Positions 49,517 to 59,511 are shown, counted from the first letter of the stretch. The stretch is 64,000 nt of DNA from Vibrio syngnathi (GCF_002119525.1 NZ_CP017916.1:3100001-3164000); one strand, 5' to 3'. Numbers and translations are program-made. The notes: generated by a model not told the origin, from the sequence alone.

Positions 49517-49831
49517 GGATTCTCGATTCACTCATAAAAGTAGCCGTCACTTATCTCAAAAGTTTGGATAATAACCGCTAGCTTGATTTAAAAAACGGTC
49601 AATAATATACCAGATTCTAGACAAAAACCCAGAAATATGTGATCTCAACCAAGGCTTTTTTCTTTATTAGCGATTCATATCCGCTTAACTTTGGTTCCGC
49701 ACAGTGTCTAGTCGACTAATTCGTAGGGTTATCGAAAAGCATCACCCGCGAAGTGGGCAATCAAATCTCCGGCAAAATAACAAAAGTGGATTGACAACTT
49801 AGGCAATTCATTGCTGAATGGTGTTCGCTTA

Positions 49832-49898
49832 TGTCTCATATTGGTGCACAGATAAATCATTGCACCAATGCAGTGCAACCACAGATCATTTTGGTGCA
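49832..49898 (+). promoter_or_regulatory. Three NtrC-type enhancer sites upstream of glnA
   Basis: 17-bp sites of the form TGCACC-N5-GGTGCA: a strong one at 49861-49877 (TGCACCAATGCAGTGCA), and half-conserved ones at 49832-49848 and 49882-49898, each ending in GGTGCA. They lie about 60-130 bases upstream of the sigma54-type promoter, the normal enhancer distance for NtrC. Sites are read by eye. Confidence 0.8.
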
Positions 49899-49959
49899 AA
49901 AAGCAAAGTAAGCAAAACAAGCAAATAAGTAAATCATTGAAATTAATGGAATAATTTTT

Positions 49960-49976
49960 TTGGCACGTTTTTGGCT
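49960..49976 (+). promoter_or_regulatory. Sigma54-type promoter of glnA
   Basis: TTGGCACGTTTTTGGCT places GG and GC elements exactly ten bases apart, as required by RpoN. The -24 half is perfect (TGGCAC) and the -12 half is TGGC, not the usual TTGC. The predicted start near 49987 leaves a leader of about 90 bases before the glnA ATG. Confidence 0.8.
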
Positions 49977-50079
49977 ATAGATAAATCAGCATCGATTAAT
50001 GCACGTATAGACATTAATCAATGCTGGTTTCAACCGAATCGAGCTAATACCGAATTAATAACACTGGAGGTTATCCAAG

Positions 50080-51489
50080 ATGTCAGTAGAAAATGTACTA
50101 TCCCTGATCCAAGAGAACGAAGTTAAATTTATCGACTTACGTTTTACTGATACAAAAGGTAAAGAGCAGCACATCTCTATTCCTTCTCACCAAGTTGACG
50201 CAGACTTCTTCGAAGAAGGCAAAATGTTTGACGGCTCTTCAGTAGCTGGTTGGAAAGGCATTAATGAATCTGACATGGTAATGATGCCAGACGCAGCTTC
50301 TGCTGTACTGGACCCATTCACAGAAGATGCAACACTAAACATCCGTTGTGACATCCTTGAGCCTGCAACAATGCAAGGCTACGACCGTGACCCACGCTCT
50401 ATCGCTAAACGTTCTGAAGAATACCTACGTTCTACGGGTATTGCAGACACAGTTCTAGTGGGTCCAGAGCCAGAGTTCTTCCTATTCGATGACGTTAAGT
50501 TCTCAAACGACATGTCTGGTTCTTTCTTCAAGATTGATGATGTAGAAGCAGCTTGGAACACAGGTTCTGACATCGAAGGCGGTAACAAAGGTCACCGTCC
50601 TGGCGTTAAAGGCGGTTACTTCCCAGTTGCTCCTGTAGATTCATCTCAAGACATCCGTTCAGCAATGTGTCTAGTAATGGAAGAGATGGGCCTAGTAGTT
50701 GAAGCTCACCACCACGAAGTAGCAACTGCGGGTCAAAACGAAATCGCAACTCGCTTCAACACGCTAACAACAAAAGCGGATGAGACTCAAATCTACAAGT
50801 ACGTTGTACACAACGTTGCTCACGCATTTGGTAAAACAGCGACATTCATGCCTAAGCCACTCGTTGGTGACAACGGTTCTGGTATGCACGTTCACCAATC
50901 TCTAGCAAAAGACGGCGTTAACCTTTTTGCTGGTGATAAGTACGGCGGCCTATCTGAAATGGCGCTTTACTACATCGGTGGTGTAATCAAGCACGCTCGT
51001 GCAATCAACGCATTTGCTAACCCGTCAACTAACTCGTACAAGCGTCTTGTACCTGGTTTTGAAGCTCCGGTAATGCTTGCTTACTCAGCACGTAACCGTT
51101 CTGCTTCTATCCGTATCCCAGTAGTACCAAGCCCGAAAGCACGTCGTATCGAGCTACGTTTTGGTGACCCAGCAGCTAACCCGTACCTATGTTACTCAGC
51201 AATGCTGATGGCTGGCCTTGACGGTATCAAGAACAAGATCCACCCAGGCGAAGCTATGGATAAAGATCTATACGACCTTCCAGCAGAAGAAGCGGCTGAA
51301 ATCCCAACCGTTGCTGAATCTCTAGAAGTAGCACTTAAAGCGCTAGACGACGATCGTGAGTTCCTAACAGCTGGCGGCGTATTCTCTGACGATTTCATTG
51401 ATTCTTACATCACACTGAAATCTGACGACGTACAACGCGTGAACATGGCAACACACCCACTTGAGTTTGAACTGTACTACTCAGTTTAA
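50080..51489 (+). CDS. glnA: Glutamine synthetase, type I
   Basis: Makes glutamine from glutamate, ammonia and ATP as a dodecamer. The protein is 469 residues, the GSI-beta length. Motifs: [10 protein letters not shown] near residue 50, [10 protein letters not shown] near 220, [10 protein letters not shown] near 345, and the adenylylation site in LYDLPAEE, with Tyr398 counting Met (397 in mature numbering). Nitrogen control is visible upstream (NtrC sites, sigma54 promoter). It is followed by a terminator, so ntrBC are not simply read-through. Confidence 0.98.
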   Translation: MSVENVLSLIQENEVKFIDLRFTDTKGKEQHISIPSHQVDADFFEEGKMFDGSSVAGWKGINESDMVMMPDAASAVLDPFTEDATLNIRCDILEPATMQGYDRDPRSIAKRSEEYLRSTGIADTVLVGPEPEFFLFDDVKFSNDMSGSFFKIDDVEAAWNTGSDIEGGNKGHRPGVKGGYFPVAPVDSSQDIRSAMCLVMEEMGLVVEAHHHEVATAGQNEIATRFNTLTTKADETQIYKYVVHNVAHAFGKTATFMPKPLVGDNGSGMHVHQSLAKDGVNLFAGDKYGGLSEMALYYIGGVIKHARAINAFANPSTNSYKRLVPGFEAPVMLAYSARNRSASIRIPVVPSPKARRIELRFGDPAANPYLCYSAMLMAGLDGIKNKIHPGEAMDKDLYDLPAEEAAEIPTVAESLEVALKALDDDREFLTAGGVFSDDFIDSYITLKSDDVQRVNMATHPLEFELYYSV

Positions 51490-51564
51490 TCCTCAGTCGG
51501 TTAGCATGTAATTCTTACTGCAGTAAAAGCTACTGCAACATGTAAGAAGCACTAAAAAATATTA

Positions 51565-51592
51565 GGCTCGCCTCGCAGGCGGGCCTTTTTTC
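51565..51592 (+). terminator. Terminator after glnA
   Basis: GGCTCGCCT-CGC-AGGCGGGCC hairpin (one T-G pair) followed by six T, 75 bases after the glnA stop. Confidence 0.93.
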
Positions 51593-51694
51593 TATTCTCC
51601 CTCCCCCTGAACCCTCGTAACATACTCGATATCAAGCACAACAAAATTAGCGGCACACGTGAAGCAACCTTGCTATAAAAAATAGGCTAACGAT

Positions 51695-52264
51695 ATGAAA
51701 AACATACTGTTACTTTTCGGTTTAATGGTCACACTATCGTGCTCTGCTCAAACGGTGTACACCTGGGAAGATGAAAATGGTGTGATCCACTTTAGTGATA
51801 CTCCTAGCGCTCAAGATGCTAAAGCTCTTCGCTTGCCTGACGTACAAGCTTCCGCGCCTGCCCCTGAATTTGAAACCTCAACGCCTGTTGATTCAACAGA
51901 TTCATCTCCAACGAAAACGGCAACACCAGCTCAAACTCAGGAAAAAACAGAGAACACGAAACGAGAGGTACCCGCTCAACTAGCCCTCACCATGCTGACT
52001 CCAGTTCATGATCAAACCATCCGCAGCAACCGTGGCTTAATCCCAATAAAAATAGAACTCAACCGCAAGCTTGGTATTGGAGAGCAGTTGCAATTGATGC
52101 TCGATGGTCGTCGTTATGGCGCTCCACAAACCCAACCTATTTGGGAATTGAAAGGTATCGATCGAGGTACTCACACCATTGCAATTCAAGCACATAGAAG
52201 CGGCAAGCTTATTGCATCTACTAGTCCAGTCACCGTGTATTTACATCGAGCGACGCTCAAGTAA
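51695..52264 (+). CDS. DUF4124 domain periplasmic protein
   Basis: Secreted protein of 189 residues. Signal peptide MKNILLLFGLMVTLSCSA with likely cleavage before QTVYTW. The DUF4124 segment VYTWEDENGVIHFSDTP follows at about 20-36. A Thr/Pro/Ser-rich linker (about 55-95) leads to a beta-rich C-terminal domain (LTMLTPVHDQTIRSN, GIDRGTHTIAIQAHR). Function is unknown for the family. It sits between glnA and ntrB, where E. coli has no gene. Confidence 0.85.
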   Translation: MKNILLLFGLMVTLSCSAQTVYTWEDENGVIHFSDTPSAQDAKALRLPDVQASAPAPEFETSTPVDSTDSSPTKTATPAQTQEKTENTKREVPAQLALTMLTPVHDQTIRSNRGLIPIKIELNRKLGIGEQLQLMLDGRRYGAPQTQPIWELKGIDRGTHTIAIQAHRSGKLIASTSPVTVYLHRATLK

Positions 52265-52384
52265 GCCAATGTGTTAAAAGAGGCCAAATTACCTCTACTT
52301 TTCACCTGATCGAAGCAGCTTTCAGCGACTCTAAGGAATTATCTTTAGCTTCTGGTTGATATGCGCCATACTTGAACTTAGCTG

Positions 52385-52401
52385 CGCACCAATTTGGTGC
52401 A
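52385..52401 (+). promoter_or_regulatory. NtrC-type site upstream of ntrB
   Basis: CGCACCAATTTGGTGCA is a near-perfect copy of the TGCACC-N5-GGTGCA dyad, 31 bases before the ntrB start. Its closeness to the gene fits autoregulation of ntrBC by NtrC, as known for glnL in enteric bacteria. Confidence 0.8.
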
Positions 52402-52432
52402 GTGAGAAAAACACCAGTTCAAGGACGAAATA

Positions 52433-53509
52433 GTGAATCGATCAGCCAAAAGCGACAGCATAGATACACATCATCTTTCCAGCGCCATTCTCGACAATAT
52501 GGTGACCTCAACATTGATGCTCGATGAGCAACTGTATATCCGATACGCCAACCCGGCGGCTGAACAACTCTTTTCGCAAAGTGCACGACGTATCGTTGAT
52601 CACCCTCTGAGCCAACTTATCCAACACGCCTCACTGGATTTAGCGCTGTTGACTCAACCGCTACAAAGTGGCCAGAGCATTACCGACAGTGACGTTACCT
52701 TTGTGGTTGATAACCGCCCACTAATGCTTGAAGTCACGGTGAGCCCAATCTCTTGGCAGCGAGAAACGCTGTTATTGGTTGAGATGCGCAAGATAGATCA
52801 ACAAAGACGCCTCAGCCAAGAGCTCAACCAACACGCACAACAACAAGCGGCTAAACTATTGGTGCGCGGATTAGCCCATGAGATTAAGAACCCATTAGGT
52901 GGATTAAGAGGAGCCGCGCAGCTACTTGGTAAAATGCTCCCTGATCAGTCCCTTAATGAATATACACAGATCATTATTGAGCAAGCCGACCGCCTGAGAG
53001 CTTTGGTCGATCGCCTTCTTGGCCCACAGAAACCGGGGACCAAATCGGAAGAGAACCTTCACCAAATACTTGAAAAAGTAAGGCAACTCGTCGAGCTAGA
53101 ATCAGGTTCAACACTCGTCATCGAACGAGACTACGACCCGAGCCTACCGGACATCTTGATGGATTCGGCACAGGTAGAACAAGCCATGCTCAATATTGTG
53201 AGTAATGCGGCGCAGATTCTGAAGGCTCAAGAATCAGGAAAAATCACCATTCGCACCAGAACGGTGCATCAAGCAAACATTCATGGTCAGCGACACAAAC
53301 TCGCCGCTCGCATTGAGATTTGCGACAACGGCCCCGGCATCCCCGATGATTTAAAAGACACGCTGTTTTACCCGATGGTCAGCGGACGAGAGGGTGGCAC
53401 AGGGCTGGGACTATCGATTTCTCAAAACCTGATCGATCAGCACAATGGAAAAATTGATGTTGAGAGCTGGCCGGGCAACACCACATTCACGATTTACCTA
53501 CCCATTTAG
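52433..53509 (+). CDS. ntrB: Nitrogen regulation sensor kinase NtrB (GlnL)
   Basis: Cytoplasmic kinase/phosphatase of 358 residues that phosphorylates NtrC under nitrogen limitation and is controlled by PII. An N-terminal PAS domain (about 15-120), H-box LVRGLAHEIKNPLGGL with His149, N-box VEQAMLNIVSNAAQ, and G-boxes EICDNGPGIPDDL and GGTGLGLSISQNL. The start is GTG 52433 with AAGGA upstream. It is preceded by an NtrC site and is 122 bases upstream of ntrC. Confidence 0.97.
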   Translation: MNRSAKSDSIDTHHLSSAILDNMVTSTLMLDEQLYIRYANPAAEQLFSQSARRIVDHPLSQLIQHASLDLALLTQPLQSGQSITDSDVTFVVDNRPLMLEVTVSPISWQRETLLLVEMRKIDQQRRLSQELNQHAQQQAAKLLVRGLAHEIKNPLGGLRGAAQLLGKMLPDQSLNEYTQIIIEQADRLRALVDRLLGPQKPGTKSEENLHQILEKVRQLVELESGSTLVIERDYDPSLPDILMDSAQVEQAMLNIVSNAAQILKAQESGKITIRTRTVHQANIHGQRHKLAARIEICDNGPGIPDDLKDTLFYPMVSGREGGTGLGLSISQNLIDQHNGKIDVESWPGNTTFTIYLPI

Positions 53510-53631
53510 GTCAACAGAACCTCGCGATTGGACAGCGAGACGAAAGGCTTAACTCGGTAACACAAAGATTAAAGACATCATAAAAACAACAATGATTATC
53601 ACAATAGATTTGGCTGCAAAGGAATTGAATT

Positions 53632-55035
53632 ATGAGTAAGGGATACGTTTGGGTCGTCGATGACGACAGTTCTATACGCTGGGTCGTAGAAAGAACACTG
53701 TCATCTGCGGATATAAAGTGTGAAACATTTGCTGATGCTGAGAGCGTATTGCTTGCTCTTGAGCGCGAAACACCAGACGTTTTGGTGTCCGACATTCGCA
53801 TGCCTGGCATTGACGGGATTGAGCTGTTACACCAAGTTCACCAGCGCTCTCCCGACCTGCCAGTGATCATTATGACCGCGCACTCAGACCTCGATGCGGC
53901 GGTGAATGCTTATCAAAAAGGCGCCTTTGAATATCTACCAAAGCCGTTCGATATTGATGAGACACTGACTCTAGTAGAGCGAGCCATCGCACACAGCCAA
54001 GAGCAGAAACGCGAGCAAGCCAGCGAAGTAGCCGAAGAAACCAACGCACCAGAAATCATCGGTGAAGCACCGGCAATGCAGGAAGTTTTCCGAGCTATTG
54101 GCCGTTTGTCTCGTTCATCCATTTCGGTTCTTATTAATGGTGAATCGGGGACTGGTAAAGAATTAGTCGCACACGCACTGCATCGCCACAGCCCAAGAGC
54201 TAAAAAGCCATTCATTGCGTTAAACATGGCGGCAATCCCTAAAGACTTGATCGAATCAGAGCTGTTTGGCCACGAGAAAGGCGCTTTTACTGGCGCTAAC
54301 AGTGTTCGCCAAGGACGCTTTGAGCAAGCCAACGGCGGTACTCTGTTTCTTGATGAAATAGGCGATATGCCACTCGATATTCAGACTCGGCTACTGCGCG
54401 TGCTTTCTGATGGTCAATTTTATCGCGTAGGTGGGCATTCTGCGGTTAAGGTTGATGTTCGTATCGTTGCAGCAACCCACCAAGATCTTGAGCGCTTGGT
54501 GCATGATGGTGGTTTTCGTGAAGACCTTTTCCATCGACTGAACGTTATCCGAATCCATATTCCGGCACTGCGCGAACGTAAACAGGACATTGAAAAGCTG
54601 ACTCACCACTTCCTAGCCTCCGCCGCTGAAGAGCTTGGTGTAGAAGTGAAGACACTGCACTCAGAGACCATCATGAAGCTCAATCAGCTAAATTGGCCGG
54701 GTAACGTACGTCAGCTTGAGAACATTTGTCGTTGGTTAACAGTAATGGCGAGCGGTAGCGAAATACTCCCTTCCGATCTTCCTCCTGAGTTGTTGGAAGA
54801 GAAGGTTGTGATCAGCGAAGGTACTGATGGTAATTGGCAACAACTGCTGGCTAGCTGGGCCAAGAGTGCACTTGATTCTGGTGAAAAAGAGCTACTGACG
54901 TATGCTCTACCTGAGTTTGAGCGTATATTACTAGAGGCCGCACTCAACCATACCAATGGCCATAAACAAGATGCAGCGAAAGTTTTAGGATGGGGAAGAA
55001 ATACCCTGACTCGTAAACTCAAAGAGTTGTACTGA
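53632..55035 (+). CDS. ntrC: Nitrogen regulation response regulator NtrC (GlnG)
   Basis: Sigma54 activator of 467 residues. Receiver domain with Asp54 in LVSDIRMPGID; AAA+ domain with Walker A GESGTGKE near residue 170, the sigma54-contact motif GAFTGA near 216, and Walker B TLFLDEIGDM; C-terminal Fis-type helix-turn-helix QDAAKVLGWGRNTLTRKL. It activates glnA and nitrogen-scavenging genes. It is followed after 108 bases by a GGDEF-EAL gene on the same strand. Confidence 0.98.
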   Translation: MSKGYVWVVDDDSSIRWVVERTLSSADIKCETFADAESVLLALERETPDVLVSDIRMPGIDGIELLHQVHQRSPDLPVIIMTAHSDLDAAVNAYQKGAFEYLPKPFDIDETLTLVERAIAHSQEQKREQASEVAEETNAPEIIGEAPAMQEVFRAIGRLSRSSISVLINGESGTGKELVAHALHRHSPRAKKPFIALNMAAIPKDLIESELFGHEKGAFTGANSVRQGRFEQANGGTLFLDEIGDMPLDIQTRLLRVLSDGQFYRVGGHSAVKVDVRIVAATHQDLERLVHDGGFREDLFHRLNVIRIHIPALRERKQDIEKLTHHFLASAAEELGVEVKTLHSETIMKLNQLNWPGNVRQLENICRWLTVMASGSEILPSDLPPELLEEKVVISEGTDGNWQQLLASWAKSALDSGEKELLTYALPEFERILLEAALNHTNGHKQDAAKVLGWGRNTLTRKLKELY

Positions 55036-55143
55036 TATTTATATGCCTCTAGATACATATTTTTTAAAGCTAAAAAAGTGTCGCTTGCTTTGAATAGTAT
55101 CGGTACAATTACAGTACACTATCTATCCAAACTGTAGCTAAAG

Positions 55144-57759
55144 ATGTCTTTGAAAACGCAAATTACCTTGAGAACCGCAGTGGTTCTGCCATTCGTGATG
55201 ATATTTCTCTTCACTATGAGCGTAATGGTTTTCACTCAAAAGCAAAGCTACAAAGAGATGGTGAGTGATGTAAGTGCACGCCAACTAACATCACTTACTG
55301 ACCATGTTCATCAAAGCCTGTCCAACTTTTTAGAAAAGCCATTTCACGCGAACCTCTCGCTCAGCCATAACATCGGCTACCACCACCTTTACCAAGCGGG
55401 AAACCTTAGCAAGGTCCAAGACTACATTCTTTATACGTTTTCAGACCATTTCACTGCTATACCTCAACTCGATGTGATCGGCTTTGGTTCTGAAGATGGT
55501 AACTATGTCGGTTTTCGTAAAGAAGCTAACAACGGCTATACCTTGATGGTACAAGACGAGCGTACTAGCGATCAGCTGGTCATTTACCGTGGAAGCAAGA
55601 TCAGCGAAGACATTCGATCTGTGATTTCAGGTTACGACCCCAGAGTCCGCCCTTGGTACACACCCGTTTCGACGCAAAAAAAGGCTGTATGGTCGCCAAT
55701 TTATGCCAATGCAGATGAACGCCAAGAGATCACCTTATCTGCCCTCGCCCCTATCTATGATGACAACGAATTCAAAGCCGTCGTCGTTAGCGACATTAAG
55801 ATCAATACCTTCAATGCATTTCTCAAAGAACTCAAAGATAAAACGGATGCCTCTGTTTATATCATTGATAAACAGCAACGCTTGGTCGCTCACTCAGGCG
55901 GAGGTAGCGTGGTCTCTTGGGGAACAGGGAAAACCAATAAGGGCCAACGCTTACTGGCATCAGAGAGTGCTAACCCGGTAATACGTGAAAGTGCTAGCTA
56001 CGTAGACCAGTTTCACCTAATCGATAATTTGGCCGTGCAGCGCTTTAGCTTCCGCCTAGACAACGAACGATACTTCAACCAGATCACCCCTTATGAAGAT
56101 GAGCACGGCATCACTTGGTTTATTGGTATGTCGATCCCAGAAAGTAGCCTACTTGGTGAGTTACCAAAAAACCAAAGAAACAGCTGGTTACTCGGTCTAA
56201 CGCTCAGTTGCATTGGTATTATCGCTGGATTAATTGCCTTTAATCGCGTAACTCAACCCATCACTTCAACAGCAGGGGCAGCAAAGCGCCTCGCCAAAGG
56301 TGACTGGGATACGAGCATGCCAAAAACGGGCAACATCTATGAAATTAGCATGTTAACTGCGTCATTTAATGAAATGACCAACAATTTAAAGGCTTCTTTT
56401 CAGGCGTTACAGGCTCAACTTACCTATGACTCATTAACTAAACTGTATAGTCGTGAAGGCTTTATTGATACAGCCAAGAAAAACCCTGAAAACGAAAAAG
56501 GTACACTTTACTTAATTGGTATTGACCGCTTTCGAGATATTAATGATAGCCTCGGCCATTACAATGGTGACCAACTGCTTATCATTGCGGCTGCTCGTTT
56601 AAGAGGTACGCTGCCATCGAACTTCCTGTTAGCTCGAACTGGCGGGGATGAATTTGCGATTTACGCTCCTAACATCAATCAAATAGATGACGTCCAGCTA
56701 CTGACGAGCCGCTTACTTCGAATTTTTACCTCCCCATTTGCCATGGAATCAGAAAGCGTGGTCATCAAAGTATCAATGGGGGTCGTGAATGTCTCGAACG
56801 TCAACGACATTACACTGCTGCTACGCAACAGCAGTATAGCCTTGAGCAACGCAAAGCAAGACAAAACCAGTGTCAGTATTTACAACCCAGAAATGGGCAA
56901 AGCATCGAGATATCGAACCAAGATGCTGGCACGTCTTAACAAGGCAATTGAGCTTCAGCAGTTCGAGCCCTTCTATCAGCCTATAATCGACCTGGAATCT
57001 GGAGCTACCATAGGTGCCGAGGCTTTGGCTCGTTGGGTAACGGACGAGGGTATAATCTCACCTTTGGAGTTCATTCCTTTAGCAGAAGAAACAGGATTGA
57101 TATACGACATTGGTAAGCAGATTTTGCACAAGTCATGTCGAGATACCGCAATAGCGATTGAATCTGGAAAATGGAATAAAGACTTCTCTATTCACGTTAA
57201 CTTATCTGTCGACCAACTGAGTGAAAGCGGATTCATTGAATTGGTTAAAACCACGCTGCGTGACACCAAATTACCAGCCCAAAACCTGACGCTAGAGATC
57301 ACTGAATCACGCATCGTCGACAATGACCAAACCATCATCGATAATATGCTGACGCTAAAAGCACTAGGTATCTCGATTGCAATTGATGACTTTGGTACCG
57401 GCTATTCGTCACTGGCTTACTTACACAAACTGCCATTTGATTGCTTAAAGATCGATCGCAGCTTCGTCAGAAAGCTCGAAAAAGAGAACCTAGACAGCTC
57501 AATCGTCGCGGCCATCGTTAACATCACCAAAGGTTTCAAAGTGAGCTTAGTGGCAGAAGGCGTTGAGACACAGCAACAGGCAGAACTCCTCAAGCAATTA
57601 AAATGCCCACTGGCTCAAGGGTTCTTATACAGTCGTCCAGTTCCATTTGATCAGTGGCCTACCGACCTCGGCACCAAGAAAAACACCAAGTTTAAAGCGA
57701 ATAACAAAGTCGAACAAAACGCAGAGGCCAAAGAGAGCACCAAAGAGAGCCTTGCCTAA
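55144..57759 (+). CDS. Membrane GGDEF-EAL protein with HAMP and periplasmic sensor
   Basis: Cyclic-di-GMP enzyme candidate of 871 residues. N-terminal membrane span (about 10-32), periplasmic Cache-like sensor to about 340, second span (about 348-370), HAMP domain (about 370-425), GGDEF domain with the intact signature at residues 500-504, and EAL domain with intact EAL at 626-628 plus LEITES and DDFGTGYSSLAYL. No RxxD inhibitory site precedes GGDEF. Both active sites look intact, so diguanylate cyclase, phosphodiesterase or both are possible. It ends at a strong terminator. Its position after ntrBC is not part of the E. coli layout. Confidence 0.9.
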   Translation: MSLKTQITLRTAVVLPFVMIFLFTMSVMVFTQKQSYKEMVSDVSARQLTSLTDHVHQSLSNFLEKPFHANLSLSHNIGYHHLYQAGNLSKVQDYILYTFSDHFTAIPQLDVIGFGSEDGNYVGFRKEANNGYTLMVQDERTSDQLVIYRGSKISEDIRSVISGYDPRVRPWYTPVSTQKKAVWSPIYANADERQEITLSALAPIYDDNEFKAVVVSDIKINTFNAFLKELKDKTDASVYIIDKQQRLVAHSGGGSVVSWGTGKTNKGQRLLASESANPVIRESASYVDQFHLIDNLAVQRFSFRLDNERYFNQITPYEDEHGITWFIGMSIPESSLLGELPKNQRNSWLLGLTLSCIGIIAGLIAFNRVTQPITSTAGAAKRLAKGDWDTSMPKTGNIYEISMLTASFNEMTNNLKASFQALQAQLTYDSLTKLYSREGFIDTAKKNPENEKGTLYLIGIDRFRDINDSLGHYNGDQLLIIAAARLRGTLPSNFLLARTGGDEFAIYAPNINQIDDVQLLTSRLLRIFTSPFAMESESVVIKVSMGVVNVSNVNDITLLLRNSSIALSNAKQDKTSVSIYNPEMGKASRYRTKMLARLNKAIELQQFEPFYQPIIDLESGATIGAEALARWVTDEGIISPLEFIPLAEETGLIYDIGKQILHKSCRDTAIAIESGKWNKDFSIHVNLSVDQLSESGFIELVKTTLRDTKLPAQNLTLEITESRIVDNDQTIIDNMLTLKALGISIAIDDFGTGYSSLAYLHKLPFDCLKIDRSFVRKLEKENLDSSIVAAIVNITKGFKVSLVAEGVETQQQAELLKQLKCPLAQGFLYSRPVPFDQWPTDLGTKKNTKFKANNKVEQNAEAKESTKESLA

Positions 57760-57790
57760 ATCAAGCAGAAATCGAATGAGTCAGATACAA

Positions 57791-57817
57791 AAATGCCAGC
57801 ATAATGCTGGCATTTTT
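57791..57817. terminator. Terminator between GGDEF-EAL gene and hemN
   Basis: AAATGCCAGCAT-A-ATGCTGGCATTT hairpin followed by a T run on the plus strand and preceded by an A tract. It serves the plus-strand gene and possibly hemN on the minus strand. Confidence 0.88.
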
Positions 57818-57841
57818 ATTTTTCTATTCTCTATCGAGCTA

Positions 57842-59233
57842 TTAAATGACGCGAGAGAATTGCTGTTGGCGAGCCTTGGCACGTAGGTATTTATCAAAAC
57901 ACATACAGATGTTACGGATCAGCAAACGGCCACGCAAAGTCACGCGGATTTCTTTATCATCGACTTCAACCAACTCATCGTTGATAAAGGTTTGTAGAAG
58001 CTCTAAATCTTCTTTGAAGTAGCGATTAAAGTTAACCAAGAACTCAGATTCGATCATGGTTTTATCAAGCTTAAAGTTACAGATAAGCTGTTTGATCACT
58101 TCACGACGTAGAAGGTCGTCACTGTCTAGAGCCACACCTTTCCAAAGTGCATGACGCAGGTCATTCACCTGAGCGTAGTACTTCTTCAGCTCTTTCTGGT
58201 TTTGTGCGTAAGCATCGCCAACCATAGAAATCGCAGAAACACCGAAGCCAATTAGGTCAGCTTCACCTTGAGTGGTGTAACCTTGGAAGTTACGATGCAG
58301 AATACCTTCACGCTGTGCTACTGCTAGCTCATCTTCAGGTAATGCGAAGTGATCCATACCGATAAACTGGTAACCCGCACCGGTTAGCGTCTCGATAGTA
58401 TCTTGTAAGATAGCCATCTTCTCTTTAGCTTCAGGTAGATCTTCATCTTTAATCTTACGCTGCGCAGCAAACAGTTGCGGCATGTGTGCGTAGTTAAATA
58501 CCGATAAACGACCCGGTTTCATTTCTAACACTTGCTTCAATGTTTCCGCGAACAAAGCTTGAGTCTGCTTTGGTAGGCCGTAGATCAAATCCAGGTTAGT
58601 TGAACGGAAGCCTAGCTCTGTCGCACGTTGAACCATGGCAATGATGAACTCTTCATCTTGCTCACGGTTAACCAATTTCTGTACTTCTTTATTGAAGTCT
58701 TGCACACCAATGCTCAGACGGTTGAAACCTTCATTACGAAGGTGGTCAAGTACGTCTAGCTCAATTTCACGCGGGTCAACTTCAATACTGATTTCGGCGT
58801 CAGCGACGAAGTTAAACTCTTCACGCAAAATACCCATCAAACGAGTGATTTGTGTTTTGGTCAAGAACGTTGGTGTACCACCACCGAAGTGCAGTTGAGT
58901 CACTTTACGGCCATTCAATAAAGAGGCGCGTTGGCGTATTTCATGTTCAATCACATCCAAGTACTCATCCGCTTTATGCGAGTGACGAGTAATGACTTTA
59001 TTACAACCACAGTAGTAACAAAGCTTGTGACAGAATGGGATATGCACGTAAAGAGAGAGTGGACGCTCAGGATATTGAGTACACGCCATGTCGTAATCAG
59101 CGACAGTAAACGCTTCATGAAACTCCAACGCAGTTGGGTATGAGGTGTAACGAGGTCCCGAATAGTTGTACTTATTTAAGATCTCTTGATCCCAAACGAT
59201 TTGCTGATTCGTTGTTACTGGCTTGCTCGACAT
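57842..59233 (-). CDS. hemN: Oxygen-independent coproporphyrinogen III oxidase
   Basis: Radical-SAM enzyme of 463 residues that makes protoporphyrinogen IX without oxygen in haem synthesis. The 4Fe-4S motif PFCHKLCYYCGCNKV (CxxxCxxC) starts near residue 70; HFGGGTPTFL follows, then the SIGVQDFN segment typical of HemN and the C-terminal HemN domain. It is on the minus strand facing ntrC as in E. coli. A possible FNR site lies upstream at 59385. Confidence 0.97.
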   Translation of the reverse strand: MSSKPVTTNQQIVWDQEILNKYNYSGPRYTSYPTALEFHEAFTVADYDMACTQYPERPLSLYVHIPFCHKLCYYCGCNKVITRHSHKADEYLDVIEHEIRQRASLLNGRKVTQLHFGGGTPTFLTKTQITRLMGILREEFNFVADAEISIEVDPREIELDVLDHLRNEGFNRLSIGVQDFNKEVQKLVNREQDEEFIIAMVQRATELGFRSTNLDLIYGLPKQTQALFAETLKQVLEMKPGRLSVFNYAHMPQLFAAQRKIKDEDLPEAKEKMAILQDTIETLTGAGYQFIGMDHFALPEDELAVAQREGILHRNFQGYTTQGEADLIGFGVSAISMVGDAYAQNQKELKKYYAQVNDLRHALWKGVALDSDDLLRREVIKQLICNFKLDKTMIESEFLVNFNRYFKEDLELLQTFINDELVEVDDKEIRVTLRGRLLIRNICMCFDKYLRAKARQQQFSRVI

Positions 59234-59384
59234 AGCGGTATTTCCAATTTAGATCCGCGAGAACCTAAGGTCTCTCAAATCATTTTACATACATTAAAAT
59301 ATAGACGGGTTATTTTGCCACACGACCAGTAAGGTCGTTCTAAGACAAAATCAATTTTTCAGACAAAAACTCAGAACTGCTAGC

Positions 59385-59398
59385 TTGATCACTAACAA
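59385..59398 (-). promoter_or_regulatory. Possible FNR site upstream of hemN
   Basis: TTGATCACTAACAA matches the FNR dyad TTGAT-N4-ATCAA with one mismatch, about 150 bases upstream of the hemN start. hemN is FNR-regulated in several Proteobacteria. The distance is long, so confidence is moderate. Confidence 0.4.
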
Positions 59399-59480
59399 AG
59401 CGTCGGGATTAACGAGACGCAAAAGGTAAGAAGGCTCATTTAACATTGTCTATTAAAAGACAAGGCGACCTAAAAACAAT

Positions 59481-59511
59481 ATGCATTTAAGACAAAGCGT
59501 CTTAAATGCAT
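59481..59511 (-). terminator. Strong hairpin, likely terminator of the yihI-DUF2489 unit
   Basis: Perfect inverted repeat ATGCATTTAAGAC / GTCTTAAATGCAT with a 5-base loop. On the minus strand it lies 70 bases after the DUF2489 stop and is followed by ATTGTTTTT. The stem is AT-rich and the T run is offset by three bases, so termination efficiency is uncertain. Confidence 0.55.

Noticed and set aside
49729..49920. 63-residue minus-strand frame upstream of glnA
   Set aside because: It spans the NtrC sites and has no ribosome binding site or similarity.
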